A DNA stretch of 64,000 nt from Geobacter sp. (GCA_003574895.1 PJFB01000014.1:1-64000); one strand, 5' to 3'; numbered from the stretch's first letter, positions 9,001-16,015 are shown. The notes: generated from the sequence alone by a model not told the origin. Numbers and translations are program-made.

Positions 9001-9455
9001 ACGTCACGGGAGTGGTGGCAGTCTAGGCAGATCTGGTCCGAGTCATTGTTGATTCTCAGGAATGATGCGGCATTATTGTTGTTGGCATGGGGGTTGTGGC
9101 AGTTTATGCAGGCGAGCTGATCAGCGGTATAGTCGGTAACCTGGGCCAGCGCCCCGGTTGTCGGTGCCTGGGCCCCGGCGCCGGGGTTCACGGCAGTGCC
9201 GCTCCACTTGTGCGAGGTATTTGCCTGGTCGGTGACGGCAAGCCTGTCGACAACCGCACTGTTGGTGCTGTTGGTGTCGTGGCAGGTCAGGCAGCTGCTG
9301 TTGAACGTGGTGCTGTTGGCCACCGGCAACGATGCGTTATGGCAGTCAGCGCAGGATGCGGTGTAGGCAGCGTTATGATCCACTGCACCTGCGTTGTACG
9401 GCATGACGATGGCGAGCAAGGCAAGAGCTAGTGCTGCGGATAACAGTCGTTTCAT
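6048..9455 (-). CDS. 14-heme cytochrome fused to four fibronectin III repeats and a Gly-rich tail
   Basis: 1135 aa. I chose ATG 9455 (MKRLLSAALALALLAIVMPY) over the upstream ATG because GGAG precedes it and a clean signal peptide follows. Residues about 30-505 carry 13 CXXCH motifs and one CX4CH (CQQGSCH). Residues 510-600 resemble a bacterial Ig-like or cell-surface domain. Residues 600-955 are four fibronectin type III domains of 89 aa each. The C-terminus (about 960-1135) is a glycine-rich, beta-rich domain. FN3 repeats and Gly-rich ends are typical of cell-surface proteins, so an outer-surface cytochrome is likely. First gene of the operon with 5603..5977 and 4905..5606, preceded by a GEMM riboswitch. 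Confidence 0.92.
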   Translation of the reverse strand: MKRLLSAALALALLAIVMPYNAGAVDHNAAYTASCADCHNASLPVANSTTFNSSCLTCHDTNSTNSAVVDRLAVTDQANTSHKWSGTAVNPGAGAQAPTTGALAQVTDYTADQLACINCHNPHANNNNAASFLRINNDSDQICLDCHHSRDVKSHRVDPTRYPASHPVNVKYVDAVAASAGGYNNPPLNANPANPNSDLGAQLTSTNGVVLCSTCHGVHNAYSQSANPPVADSTGKLGDGNLLRTDTRGAKADAGTPDKLNICTNCHAGKSNHNSMGQDVQCLDCHAAHVDYDPNDPTGAKGLNINLIRRNVTKGGAPSQIFYRYTGSKREYKNADGTGVCQGCHNLPDSIADHASMDPAVCNKCHKHNDANGSFAAAMPDHKADLGSGDIVMFTSDSTHDVTPLSINEECALCHYASLAQQHQYKCELCHSGANPPRNSFGGAPWNKTCQQGSCHPTFHGAMAANHNNMYWDSSASCDLCHDTSSGYPGPGDNCSRCHTPAMTAAAVGDNMPPVTTSNAQATYVGGALIHLTAIDQGTSGISNTWFSVNGGRWYLGTDLSLGAPSSGSRAYTLLFYSTDHAMNIETMHSVAITVQAPLPPLPSAPTGISATAGDAQATISWTAGTGSTSSLIKYGTTSGNLTTVIDPATSPRTITGLINGTTVYYQVGAKNAAGTTWNTTQYSVTPVLPLPSAPTAISATAGDSQVTLSWTAGTGSSSSLIKYGTTSGNLTTVIDPATSPRTITGLTNGTVIYYQVGAKNGAGITWNTTQYSVTPALPLPAAPTGISAVAGDTQATISWTAGTGATSSLIRYGTASGNLTTVIDPATSPRTITGLTNGTTIYYQVGAKNGAGTTWNTTQYSVTPALPLPSAPTGISGAAGNAQVTISWTAGIGATSSLIKYGTVSGTYPTTIDPATSPRTITGLTNGTTIYYQVGAKNGAGITWNTTQYSVTPVASSSSGAQTWATPGSYTFAVPTGVTSLSINALGGGGQGGLGSGPGTDRSFVGATGGNAVVSYQSVTRATATGGLGGKSTSTDWGAAGGAGGTASGTLSAQVITNGQAGSPGSDDTGGDGMGYGGSGGAPNGLPGTDGYDVYDGGGGGGGGGGRVQGLLTVAPGTVVTIVIGTGSSVSITW
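6590..7655 (-). repeat. Four tandem 267-bp repeats encoding FN3 domains
   Basis: Highly similar 267-bp units recur in register; the same segment begins near 6664, 6931, 7198 and 7465. Each encodes an 89-residue FN3 domain containing ATISWTAGTG, LIKYGTTSGNL, ITGLTNGTTIYYQVGAKN and NTTQYSVTP. The DNA similarity exceeds what protein conservation needs, which points to recent duplication or gene conversion. Confidence 0.9.
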
Positions 9456-9809
9456 TGTTCGGCTCCTTAACCCATGGATTAAAACCACAACTAATTAATA
9501 AACCTAAGAAAAGCAGTTTCACGCAACGAACGCGACGAACGCAGCGTAAAGTCAAACACTTATCCAGGCTCAGCCATTCACCGGATTGGCTTGGTTCTAT
9601 CTCTCAATAAGTATTTAAATTTCGTCGCGTCGTTGCGCCGTTGCGTGAGACAACTGCCGTATTTAGGATAAATGGATATTCGTGCTCCGGTCCGCTTACT
9701 GCGGCGCACTCGCGTTAGGTGCCAGTAACGCGGTTCGAGTCTCAATTGATGTTCCGTGATAGTTGAGATACCGGTGGGGGGGTGTCGGGGCAGACCTCCG
9801 GTAGCGCGT

Positions 9810-9896
9810 GTTCACCGGCGGCCCAGCTGTCCGGTTCGAATGAACGTGGACCTGTGGCTTTGTGCCCCCATCTTTCGGTGGGTTTACCCTGATGCA
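9810..9896 (-). promoter_or_regulatory. GEMM (cyclic di-GMP-I type) riboswitch upstream of the FN3-cytochrome operon
   Basis: On the minus strand the order is AGGGTAAACC, a stem closed by a GAAA tetraloop, GGGGGCACAAAGCC, a second stem (GTCC/GGAC enclosing GTTC-ATTC-GAAC), and then a CTGGGCCGCCGG segment. This follows the GEMM-I layout: GGCAAACC, GNRA loop, GGACGCAAAGCC, P3 and a GGGTTACCG-like 3' side. The base equivalent to position 20 is G, which in studied members favours c-di-GMP over 3',3'-cGAMP. No T-run terminator follows directly, so the regulatory mode is unclear. It lies about 355 nt upstream of the cytochrome start codon. Confidence 0.72.
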
Positions 9897-10069
9897 GTGT
9901 GTAATTGTTAATTCATTTCGTGTGCAATTAGTACGCCCATTTGCTAGAGCAATCTTATCAACTAGTTGTAATCATTGGTAAAGTTTAATGCGCTAATTGG
10001 CTGCGCCGGTCCGTTAAATGGCAAAATGACGAGGAGAGGTGCCAGATTATCTCATAGCCCTGATAAACA

Positions 10070-10136
10070 GGATAAGTGCGTTAACGAAGTTATTTCCTGC
10101 CTGAAAATAGCAGGAAACAACTTCTAACTTACTAAA
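10070..10136. repeat. Stem-loop element, copy 1 (partner at 54664-54728)
   Basis: It begins GATAAGTGCGTTAAC and ends TAACTTACTAA, with a central hairpin TTTCCTGC/GCAGGAAA and an outer helix GAAGTT/AACTTC. The second copy has the same ends but a different hairpin sequence that still pairs, so structure is conserved and sequence is not. Confidence 0.6.
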
Positions 10137-10347
10137 CCTCCGGGGCAGGTGGACCAATCGGCAGTCCAGGCCGCTTCTGCCGCACTCTACGGTCCTGCCC
10201 TTGTGGCAACATTCGTCGTTGCTTCCTTTGGGCTGCCCGATCAACGTCCGCCGGACTGCCTGTGTTGATTAGACTTGTCTTTTCAGGGGGTTTCGGGTAT
10301 GTTGGCCATTTTTGAATCAGTTGTATACGGCAGGAGGGGTGCCAAGC

Positions 10348-11262
10348 ATGAGTGAAGCCATCAAACAGCAGATCAGGGATCTTCTCAAACAGCACAATGC
10401 CGTGCTGCTGGCCCATAACTATATGCGTGACGAGGTGCAGGAGATCGCCGACATTACCGGCGATTCCCTGGCGCTGTCCATAGAGGCGGCCAAGACGGAC
10501 GCCGCGGTGATCGTTTTCTGCGGCGTGCATTTCATGGCCGAGTCCGCGGCCATTCTTTCCCCCGACAAGCGGGTGCTGCTCCCCCGTCCCGATGCCGGCT
10601 GCCCCATGGCCGACATGGTCACGGTCGAGGAGTTGGAGCAGCTCAAGCAGCAGCATCCCAGCGTGCCGGTGGTGACCTACGTCAACTCGTCGGCCGAGGT
10701 CAAGGCCCATTCCGACATCTGCTGCACCTCGGCCAATGCCCTCAAGGTGGTCAAGTCCCTGGCCGAAGACGAGCTGATCTTTGTGCCGGACCGCAACCTG
10801 GGGCGGTGGGTGGCCAAATTCGTACCGGAGAAACGCTTCATCTTCTGGCAGGGTTTCTGTCCGACCCACGAACGGATGACCGTGGCGGCCGTGCTGGCCA
10901 AGAAGGCCGAACACCCCGATGCGCTCTTCATCTGCCACCCCGAGTGCGCCCCCGAGGTCTCGGCCCTGGCCGACCATGTCTGTTCCACCAGCGGCATGTA
11001 CGACTATTGCCGCACCAACCCGTCCAAAAAGTTCATCATCGGCACCGAGGCCGGCATCCTCTACAAGCTGCGCCAGGACAACCCGGACAAGGAATTCATC
11101 CTGGCCTCCCCGGCCCTGATCTGCCCCAACATGAAGCTCACCTCCCTGGAGGACGTGCTGTTCGCGCTCCAGACCATGTCACCGGTGGTGACTGTTGCGG
11201 ATGACATTCGTGTTAAGGCCAAGAAGGCGTTGGATCGGATGCTGGCTATACCGAGGGACTGA
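10348..11262 (+). CDS. nadA: Quinolinate synthase NadA
   Basis: 304 aa. NadA condenses iminoaspartate with dihydroxyacetone phosphate to quinolinate in NAD synthesis, using a [4Fe-4S] cluster. The three cluster cysteines are visible in the motifs GCPMAD (about residue 88), GFCPTH (about 172) and ICPNMK (about 262). The [13 protein letters not shown] segment near the N-terminus and the [18 protein letters not shown] segment are also family signatures. The start at 10348 has AGGAGG 10 nt upstream; an ATG 36 bp earlier lacks a ribosome site. No nadB or nadC is adjacent. The 3' end and its terminator are duplicated 1.6 kb downstream. Confidence 0.96.
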   Translation: MSEAIKQQIRDLLKQHNAVLLAHNYMRDEVQEIADITGDSLALSIEAAKTDAAVIVFCGVHFMAESAAILSPDKRVLLPRPDAGCPMADMVTVEELEQLKQQHPSVPVVTYVNSSAEVKAHSDICCTSANALKVVKSLAEDELIFVPDRNLGRWVAKFVPEKRFIFWQGFCPTHERMTVAAVLAKKAEHPDALFICHPECAPEVSALADHVCSTSGMYDYCRTNPSKKFIIGTEAGILYKLRQDNPDKEFILASPALICPNMKLTSLEDVLFALQTMSPVVTVADDIRVKAKKALDRMLAIPRD

Positions 11263-11460
11263 TTTCGATAATAGCGGGAACGGTTCTGCGGCGGCACCGC
11301 AGACCCCGCCCCATCCCACCCATTGCAAGCGCAAGGTGGCCCCAAAAGGCTCCTTGCGCTTTCGCATTTCTTGCCCTCCATTCCCCTTTATTCCATTCAG
11401 CGTAAAGTTCTTTTACATCAGCGCAAAGCGCCCAGAAACGGCGGTTTGCGCGGAAAATTC
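11130..11460 (+). repeat. Direct repeat copy 1: nadA 3' end, terminator and GTAAAG palindrome
   Basis: The last ~45 codons of nadA plus about 195 bp downstream reappear at 12729-13088 with roughly 10% mismatches in the stretches I compared. Both copies contain the same order: coding end, terminator hairpin, GTAAAGTTCTTTTAC palindrome, and a GGCGGTTT-CGCGGA stretch. Confidence 0.85.
11327..11370 (+). terminator. nadA terminator-like hairpin
   Basis: A 10-bp stem AAGCGCAAGG/CCTTGCGCTT (11327-11336 with 11352-11361) is followed by a T-rich tail, 65 bp after the nadA stop codon. Confidence 0.7.
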
Positions 11461-11862
11461 AAAGCAGTGTCAGTTTAAAGGGAGAATCATTGGAACTCTT
11501 GAGCGCATTTTAATGCAGACCATAAAAAATCTGATATCATTACAAAAAACTAATTTAGTACGGCCCCCCAGTGGTTTGGCGCAGAATCCCTAAGGAAAAT
11601 ATGGTAGCTCAATAACAAGTTGAGAGGAGGAAAACCAAGCTGGGTTGGCAAAACCCAGCAGATACCCTGCATTGATTAGCAGGGGCAAGTGTCCGACGTC
11701 TTTCAATCAGGAAGCTGCATTAACTTCACTGCAATTTAACAAAGGATTACTCAACCCTCGCAAGGACAACCCAAGGTAGTTACACTCATAACCGTTATGA
11801 GGATGAGACTGAAAAACCAAGCAAGATGGTTAACCCTAAACCAATTTGTAGAGGAGGTAATT
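11461..11862 (+). other. AT-rich leader with several hairpins upstream of the DUF5648 gene
   Basis: About 400 bp with no supported gene. Three hairpins lie close together: GCTGGGTT/AACCCAGC (11639-11659), CCCTGC/GCAGGG (11665-11684) and a palindrome CTCATAAC-C-GTTATGAG (11785-11801). The spacing suggests a structured leader RNA or a small RNA. It matches no RNA family I can name. Confidence 0.4.
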
Positions 11863-12705
11863 ATGTCATGGGCATATGAGGGTATTCAATGTTATGTAGC
11901 AGCAGTTGCTTTAGCAAACCATCACCCGCTTTACCGATCCTGGGATGGCTCAGACCATTTTTATACTTCTAGTAAAGCTGAGTACGATGGGTTGCCAGCT
12001 AAGTATCGAAAAGAAGGGATCGCATGTTATGTGGCTACCACTAAGATCCCGGGGCATACGGAGTTGTACCGTCTTTACAATGGTAATATCGACGATCACT
12101 TCTATACTACATCAAGTGGAGAAAAGGATAATGCAGTCAAATTTGGTGGCTACAAGTATGAAGGCGTTACCGGATACGTTGCGACTAATCCATCAGTCGA
12201 TCACTCAGAGTTCTATCGTGCATGGAACCCTGAAATCGGGGATCACTTCTACACGCGGAGCGTTAAGGAAATTGACGATAATGGCCCAACTCGCACAAGT
12301 AGTCAGTTGAAAACAATTCTTAAGAACCAACTTGGTGATTATTACAAAAACTTGAAGCAATTCTATGCTGATGGTAATTATTTCTGCCCAACCGAGGCGG
12401 TGACGAAAGAAATAATTACAGCTGCCAAGGTAGACCAAAAAAGATATATCTCTGAGGTGTTCGATTGTGACGATTTCGCTCATTTACTTAAGAGCGCATT
12501 TATTGAAGATGCATATGACAGCGGCCGCAGGTCAATGCCTTATGCCATGGGAATAATCTGGGGGGATAAGCCTGCCCATGCAATGAATTTCATCGTACTT
12601 GGTGACGGAAAAAACTTTACCGTTCGTGTCATTGAGCCCCAAACCGGCAAGCTACATGACCCAACAGAGAAAAAGCTTCAAGAAATATATTTACTTATTG
12701 CGTAA
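11863..12705 (+). CDS. DUF5648 repeat protein with a papain-like C-terminal domain
   Basis: 280 aa from ATG 11863, which follows GAGGAGGTAATT. Residues 1-145 hold three repeats of the DUF5648 type, each with an LYR-W/YNG then DHFYT block. Residues about 150-280 resemble the cysteine-peptidase domain found at the C-terminus of Marasmius oreades agglutinin: FDCDDFAHLLK (Cys202), PAHAMNF (His239) and RVIEPQTG (Glu258) have the right order and similar spacing. That domain assignment is from memory and moderate. No signal peptide is visible. The gene is clearly more AT-rich than nadA and sits between direct repeats of the nadA 3' end, so horizontal acquisition is likely. Confidence 0.7.
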   Translation: MSWAYEGIQCYVAAVALANHHPLYRSWDGSDHFYTSSKAEYDGLPAKYRKEGIACYVATTKIPGHTELYRLYNGNIDDHFYTTSSGEKDNAVKFGGYKYEGVTGYVATNPSVDHSEFYRAWNPEIGDHFYTRSVKEIDDNGPTRTSSQLKTILKNQLGDYYKNLKQFYADGNYFCPTEAVTKEIITAAKVDQKRYISEVFDCDDFAHLLKSAFIEDAYDSGRRSMPYAMGIIWGDKPAHAMNFIVLGDGKNFTVRVIEPQTGKLHDPTEKKLQEIYLLIA

Positions 12706-12748
12706 TATTTAAATGCGGTTGCAGTTTCAGCCCTGACTCCCCGCCCAG

Positions 12749-12883
12749 AATATGAAACTGACCTCCCTGGAGGATGTGCTGCTGTCGCTTCAGACCATGT
12801 CACCGGTGGTGACTGTTGCGGACGACATTCGTGTTAAGGCCAAGAAGGCGCTGGACCGGATGTTGGCTATACCGAGGGATTGA
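12749..12883 (+). pseudogene. nadA 3'-end fragment
   Basis: 45 codons, in frame to a TGA, encode [19 protein letters not shown] and onward to [10 protein letters not shown], matching the NadA C-terminus except at a few positions (for example FA to LS). It lacks the first 85% of the gene and all upstream catalytic residues, so it is a remnant. Confidence 0.85.
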
Positions 12884-12952
12884 TTTCGATAATGCAATAG
12901 CGGGAAAGGTTCTGCGGAGACACCGCAGACACGTTTCCATCCCACCCATTGC

Positions 12953-12990
12953 AAGCGCAAGGTGGCCCCAAAAGGCTCCTTGCGCTTTCG
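12953..12990 (+). terminator. Duplicated nadA terminator hairpin
   Basis: The same AAGCGCAAGG/CCTTGCGCTT stem (12953-12962 with 12978-12987) as after intact nadA. Here it would end transcription from the DUF5648 gene. Confidence 0.65.
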
Positions 12991-13088
12991 CTTATTTTAC
13001 CTCCCAATTCACCTTTATTCCATTCAGCGTAAAGTTCTTTTACATCGGCGCAAATCCTCCAGTAATGGCGGTTTACGCGGATTATTAG

Positions 13089-13405
13089 AAACGATGTAAA
13101 GGATCTTTACGTTTTGATAATGTCCTGTGATATCGGTTGGTTGCGGGTATTTGCTTGCCCTTGCGTAAAGTTCCTTTACATTGCTGAACCCATAAAATAT
13201 CCTTAATCCGTCTTCATTTGGTTACAGCGTCTGATAAGTGCTTGTTTTGCTAGTGTTTTTTGATCGTGGCATGAATGTTGATTAAGGAAGGCGTTTGGGG
13301 AAGGCAGGTAGAAGGACTGGGGAAAAGCGGGTACGTGAGACTATCTAGCAGGGCATCTTATATATAGAAAAACCGTATATAACCGAATTGAACAGAGGAG
13401 AAATA
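13089..13405. other. Intergenic region with GTAAAG palindromes
   Basis: About 317 bp without a gene. It holds two palindromes, GTAAAGGATCTTTAC (13096-13110) and GTAAAGTTCCTTTAC (13165-13179). These match GTAAAGTTCTTTTAC at 11402-11416 and 13029-13043. A run reading CTTATATATAGAAAAACC near 13360 may be part of the promoter of the next gene. Confidence 0.5.
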
Positions 13406-13801
13406 ATGGAAAATCAAATTAAGCGCTGGCAGATTCATTTGGCTATTTGGGGAGGGATGTTTTGGTTCATTTCTTTTCCAATAATTGATTTTGCAAACAA
13501 GAAACAATTATTGCACTTTTCCAAGCCAATAGCCGGCTACGTAATTGGAGTAATTACCGGGTTTGCTGGGTTCGCAATTTATGAAATATTAACTGGCAAT
13601 TTCAATAAACTTGTAGCTCAAGAACCTATTTTCAAGCAGATTTCAACAATGAGCTTTCTCATTATTATTGGATTTGGTGCATTTGGCATCATCTCCACAA
13701 ATTTGATGTCTATAAGTAGCGCGTACAATGTAGCAGTACTTTTGGGATCTGTTGTTTCGGGATGGGGAATTATACCCTTATTGAAATGCCTCGACTCATA
13801 A
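13406..13801 (+). CDS. Small integral membrane protein of unknown function
   Basis: 131 aa from ATG 13406, preceded by AGAGGAG; an in-frame ATG 18 bp upstream lacks a ribosome site. Four hydrophobic segments are visible (about residues 10-28, 42-64, 85-103 and 107-127), with short polar loops and no enzyme motif. Lys/Arg near the N-terminus suggests a cytoplasmic N-end. The codon use is AT-rich, like the neighbouring acquired genes. I do not recognise the family. Confidence 0.65.
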   Translation: MENQIKRWQIHLAIWGGMFWFISFPIIDFANKKQLLHFSKPIAGYVIGVITGFAGFAIYEILTGNFNKLVAQEPIFKQISTMSFLIIIGFGAFGIISTNLMSISSAYNVAVLLGSVVSGWGIIPLLKCLDS

Positions 13802-13849
13802 ATATCAAACCGATGTCAACCCGACTTCTTTGGTAGTCTTAAGTGGTTG

Positions 13850-14490
13850 CGTTTTTTGAGACAGGTGTGTAAGCAATGAACCGATCCAGAACGAAAGGAG
13901 AGGTTCCATGCAGCACCGTACCCATTACAGCGCCGAATTCAAGGCCAAGGTTGCCTTGGCAGCTATTACTGGCCAGAAGACTCTGGCAGAGCTTGCCAGC
14001 GAGTACAAGGTCCATCCAACCCAGATCAGCAACTGGAAGCAGGAACTGATCGAAAACGCCTCTGACCTCTTCGGCAAAGGGAAGAAGAAAGAAGTCAACC
14101 ATGAGGCCGAAGTGGCCGAGCTGCACCGCGTAATCGGCAAGCTCAAGGCTGAGAACGATTTTTTGTCCAACATACCCGGTCTGAACTTGACCGGGCGCAG
14201 AAACAAAAGGTGATCGCCACCGGCCATCCCGAAGTTTCCGTTGAACGTCGCTGCCAGCTTCTGGGCGTGCCCCGTGCAAGCTACTACCGTGGCCCTGCTT
14301 TCGGCCTTCGCCAAGGCGATCTGGAACTCATGCGGCGGATCGACGAGCTCTATCTGCAACAGCCCTGGATGGGCAGCCGCTCTTTGGCAGACCATCTGAC
14401 AATGCCGGAGCATCCCATTGGCCGGGATCGCGTGCGCCGCTTGATGTTGCTCATGGGTATCGAGTCCCTGGCTCCCAAGCCCGGGGAATT
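13850..14490 (+). mobile_element. IS3-family element remnant
   Basis: It contains orfA and the 5' part of orfB. The right part is lost: the RAYT element begins at 14491, and the sequence beyond that element (from 15232) does not resume orfB, so a deletion also occurred. Confidence 0.75.
13908..14213 (+). CDS. IS3-family transposase OrfA
   Basis: 101 aa with a helix-turn-helix: HYSAEFKAKVALAAITGQKT, then LAELASEYKVHPTQISNWK. An acidic/leucine-rich helix (AEVAELHRVIGKLKAENDFL) follows and would mediate dimerisation with OrfB. OrfA binds the element's ends. AGGAGAGG precedes the ATG. The end overlaps orfB around ACAAAAGGTGATC, the usual place for frameshifting in this family. With orfB truncated the element is probably inactive. 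Confidence 0.85.
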   Translation: MQHRTHYSAEFKAKVALAAITGQKTLAELASEYKVHPTQISNWKQELIENASDLFGKGKKKEVNHEAEVAELHRVIGKLKAENDFLSNIPGLNLTGRRNKR

Positions 14491-14527
14491 CGGGGGACAC
14501 AATACCTATTTCACCTTGACTCTCTGA
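14210..14527 (+). pseudogene. IS3-family transposase OrfB, truncated
   Basis: The frame starts at GTG 14210 (VIATGHPEVSVERRCQLLGV) and runs through the N-terminal part (PRASYYR, then WMGSRSLADHL and IGRDRVRRLMLLMGIESL). After codon ~94 it enters the RAYT element and stops. The DDE catalytic domain is entirely missing, so no transposase can be made. Confidence 0.85.
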
Positions 14528-15231
14528 GTGTATTCTAATATTGTTCGACCATGGCTCGCATTTCTCGAATCGTCGTCACCGGCTATCCACATCACGTCAC
14601 CCAACGTGGGGTCCGCTCCATGGATGTCTTTCACTCCGATGAGGATCGTCACGCCTATCTTGCCTTTTTGTCTGAGGAGGCCGCGCGGTTCAATGTCGAA
14701 ATACTGTCCTGGTGCCTCATGACGAACCATGTCCATTTCATTGCAGTGCCCAACAGTGAGACAGCACTTGCCCGTGGCTTCGGAGAAGCTCATCGTCGAT
14801 ACACTCGCATGAAGAACTTCTCTCAAGGGGTTCGTGGCTACCTTTTCCAGGGGAGATTCAGTTCGTGCGTACTCGATCAACGGCACCTGCTAGCGGCTGC
14901 CCGCTATGTGGCATTGAACCCGGTTGTTGCCGGCATGGTCGAAACACCGTGGGAATATCCTTGGTCAAGCACTCGCTACCACTGCGGATTGTCGGACCAT
15001 GACCTACTGGTGAAGGACCGGACACTGCTGGGACTGGTTACGGATTGGAAAGAGTTTTTAAGCTGCGAAGCGAGCACGGAATCGGACCGACTTCGACAAT
15101 CCACGCGGACTGGCCGTCCGGCAGGCAATGAACAATTTATTGCTGCGATTGAGAGCCTGACGGGACGTGAGCTGAAGATAAAGCCTGCGGGAAGGCCCTC
15201 TAAGTCAGACTAATGGGTATTGTGTCCCCCG
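14491..15231 (+). mobile_element. RAYT-type element with terminal inverted repeats
   Basis: A 741-bp unit is bounded by CGGGGGACACAATACC followed by TATT on the left (14491-14510). On the right the inverted form AATGGGTATTGTGTCCCCCG (15212-15231) matches at 19 of 20 positions. It encloses a single Y1-type transposase gene and lies inside IS3 orfB. No target duplication is evident, as expected for single-strand HUH transposition. Confidence 0.8.
14551..15213 (+). CDS. REP-associated tyrosine (Y1/HUH) transposase
   Basis: 220 aa. The IS200-like fold is marked by RIVVTGYPHHVTQRG at the N-terminus, MTNHVHFIAVP with the metal-binding HVH pair (about residue 57) and the helix HRRYTRMKNF, which carries a candidate catalytic tyrosine. 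ALNPVVAGMVETPWEYPWSS is a RAYT-type signature. Such enzymes cut and rejoin single-stranded DNA at palindromic REP ends. The gene starts 60 bp inside the left terminal repeat and ends at the right repeat. Confidence 0.88.
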   Translation: MARISRIVVTGYPHHVTQRGVRSMDVFHSDEDRHAYLAFLSEEAARFNVEILSWCLMTNHVHFIAVPNSETALARGFGEAHRRYTRMKNFSQGVRGYLFQGRFSSCVLDQRHLLAAARYVALNPVVAGMVETPWEYPWSSTRYHCGLSDHDLLVKDRTLLGLVTDWKEFLSCEASTESDRLRQSTRTGRPAGNEQFIAAIESLTGRELKIKPAGRPSKSD

Positions 15232-15265
15232 ATTATGCCATGAAATTTCTTGTTTGGAGTTACGA

Positions 15266-16015
15266 ATGCAAAGGTTATTAATGGTTTTGGTATTGATTAC
15301 GTTGAGTTTCTTATTAGGTGCTTGCGCGAATATATCAAGAGAAAAATACAATGATGAACTTGCTAAAGTCATTAATGACAACAATCAATTATATAAATAC
15401 TTTAACAAACCTGATAAAGACCCTGGTGGTAAAAATGATGCCAATTTGAAAAGAATATTGTTAGATCAAGAAATAGAAAAAGCAATATTTGACTATGCAG
15501 TAGATAATAATAAAGCATGGTCAATTGAATCAATATTATCATCAGGTTGGTTAAAGATATTTGTAGATAAAGGCATGTTGCTTCTTAATGATGAAGATAA
15601 ATTATATATGTTACAAGAGATAGGACATTCGATAGCGAACTTGCCTTTTGATCAATGCACATCATTTTTTGGTAGAAATATGAGTAGCATTAAATTTAGA
15701 ACCAATGACAGGTTTTTTGATATCAAATTCGAGATGACGAAGAACGGTGCAATTAATCGTAACAAGAATTTTAAAGCGCCAGGTAAGGTCAAATTGGGGG
15801 TTGCGCTCGTTGCTCTGATTGCTAAGGCAAAGGAGAGTATGACAGATGATGAAATGGAAAATAGTATAAGATTTTTTATTAACTTTAAGGAAGCAAATAA
15901 AGACGAACTATGTGCCTTGTTGAGCAAGCTTTTTGTATTGACTGAGGATATTGAACCAAAGTACCGCAATATTATATTTGATCAACTCGTGTTTTTACGC
16001 AGAGAGACACTCTAG
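15266..16015 (+). CDS. AT-rich putative lipoprotein, unknown function
   Basis: 249 aa from ATG 15266 (GGAG upstream). The N-terminus is a lipoprotein signal with lipobox LGAC and Cys20 as the lipidation site. The mature part is mostly charged and alpha-helical with no motif I recognise. The base composition is strikingly AT-rich compared with the MBL gene downstream, so it belongs to the acquired island. It begins 35 bp after the RAYT element and has no partner gene. Confidence 0.65.
   Translation: MQRLLMVLVLITLSFLLGACANISREKYNDELAKVINDNNQLYKYFNKPDKDPGGKNDANLKRILLDQEIEKAIFDYAVDNNKAWSIESILSSGWLKIFVDKGMLLLNDEDKLYMLQEIGHSIANLPFDQCTSFFGRNMSSIKFRTNDRFFDIKFEMTKNGAINRNKNFKAPGKVKLGVALVALIAKAKESMTDDEMENSIRFFINFKEANKDELCALLSKLFVLTEDIEPKYRNIIFDQLVFLRRETL

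Larger units (their letters stand above)
9456..10347. other. Long regulatory intergenic region between divergent cytochrome and nadA genes
   Basis: About 890 bp with no credible gene. It contains the GEMM riboswitch (minus, 9810-9896) and an imperfect inverted repeat: CAGTTTCACGCAACG near 9515 and CGTTGCGTGAGACAACTG near 9638. It also holds a palindromic stem-loop element (10070-10136) and the nadA upstream region. The cytochrome leader RNA would be roughly 440 nt long. Confidence 0.6.
12729..13088 (+). repeat. Direct repeat copy 2 of the nadA 3' region
   Basis: This is the second copy of the nadA end, terminator hairpin and palindrome described for 11130-11460. Mismatches are spread over coding and non-coding parts, as expected for a diverged relative and not for a fresh duplication. 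Confidence 0.85.

Noticed and set aside
12816-13088. 90-aa frame over the second nadA-end copy
   Set aside because: It is an out-of-frame reading of the nadA fragment and terminator, and the first copy gives a similar chance frame at 11195.
14491-15231. RAYT transposase as the mover of the 10070/54664 stem-loop element
   Set aside because: The element's own ends (CGGGGGACACAATACC) share no sequence with the stem-loop copies, so the link is only suggested, not claimed.
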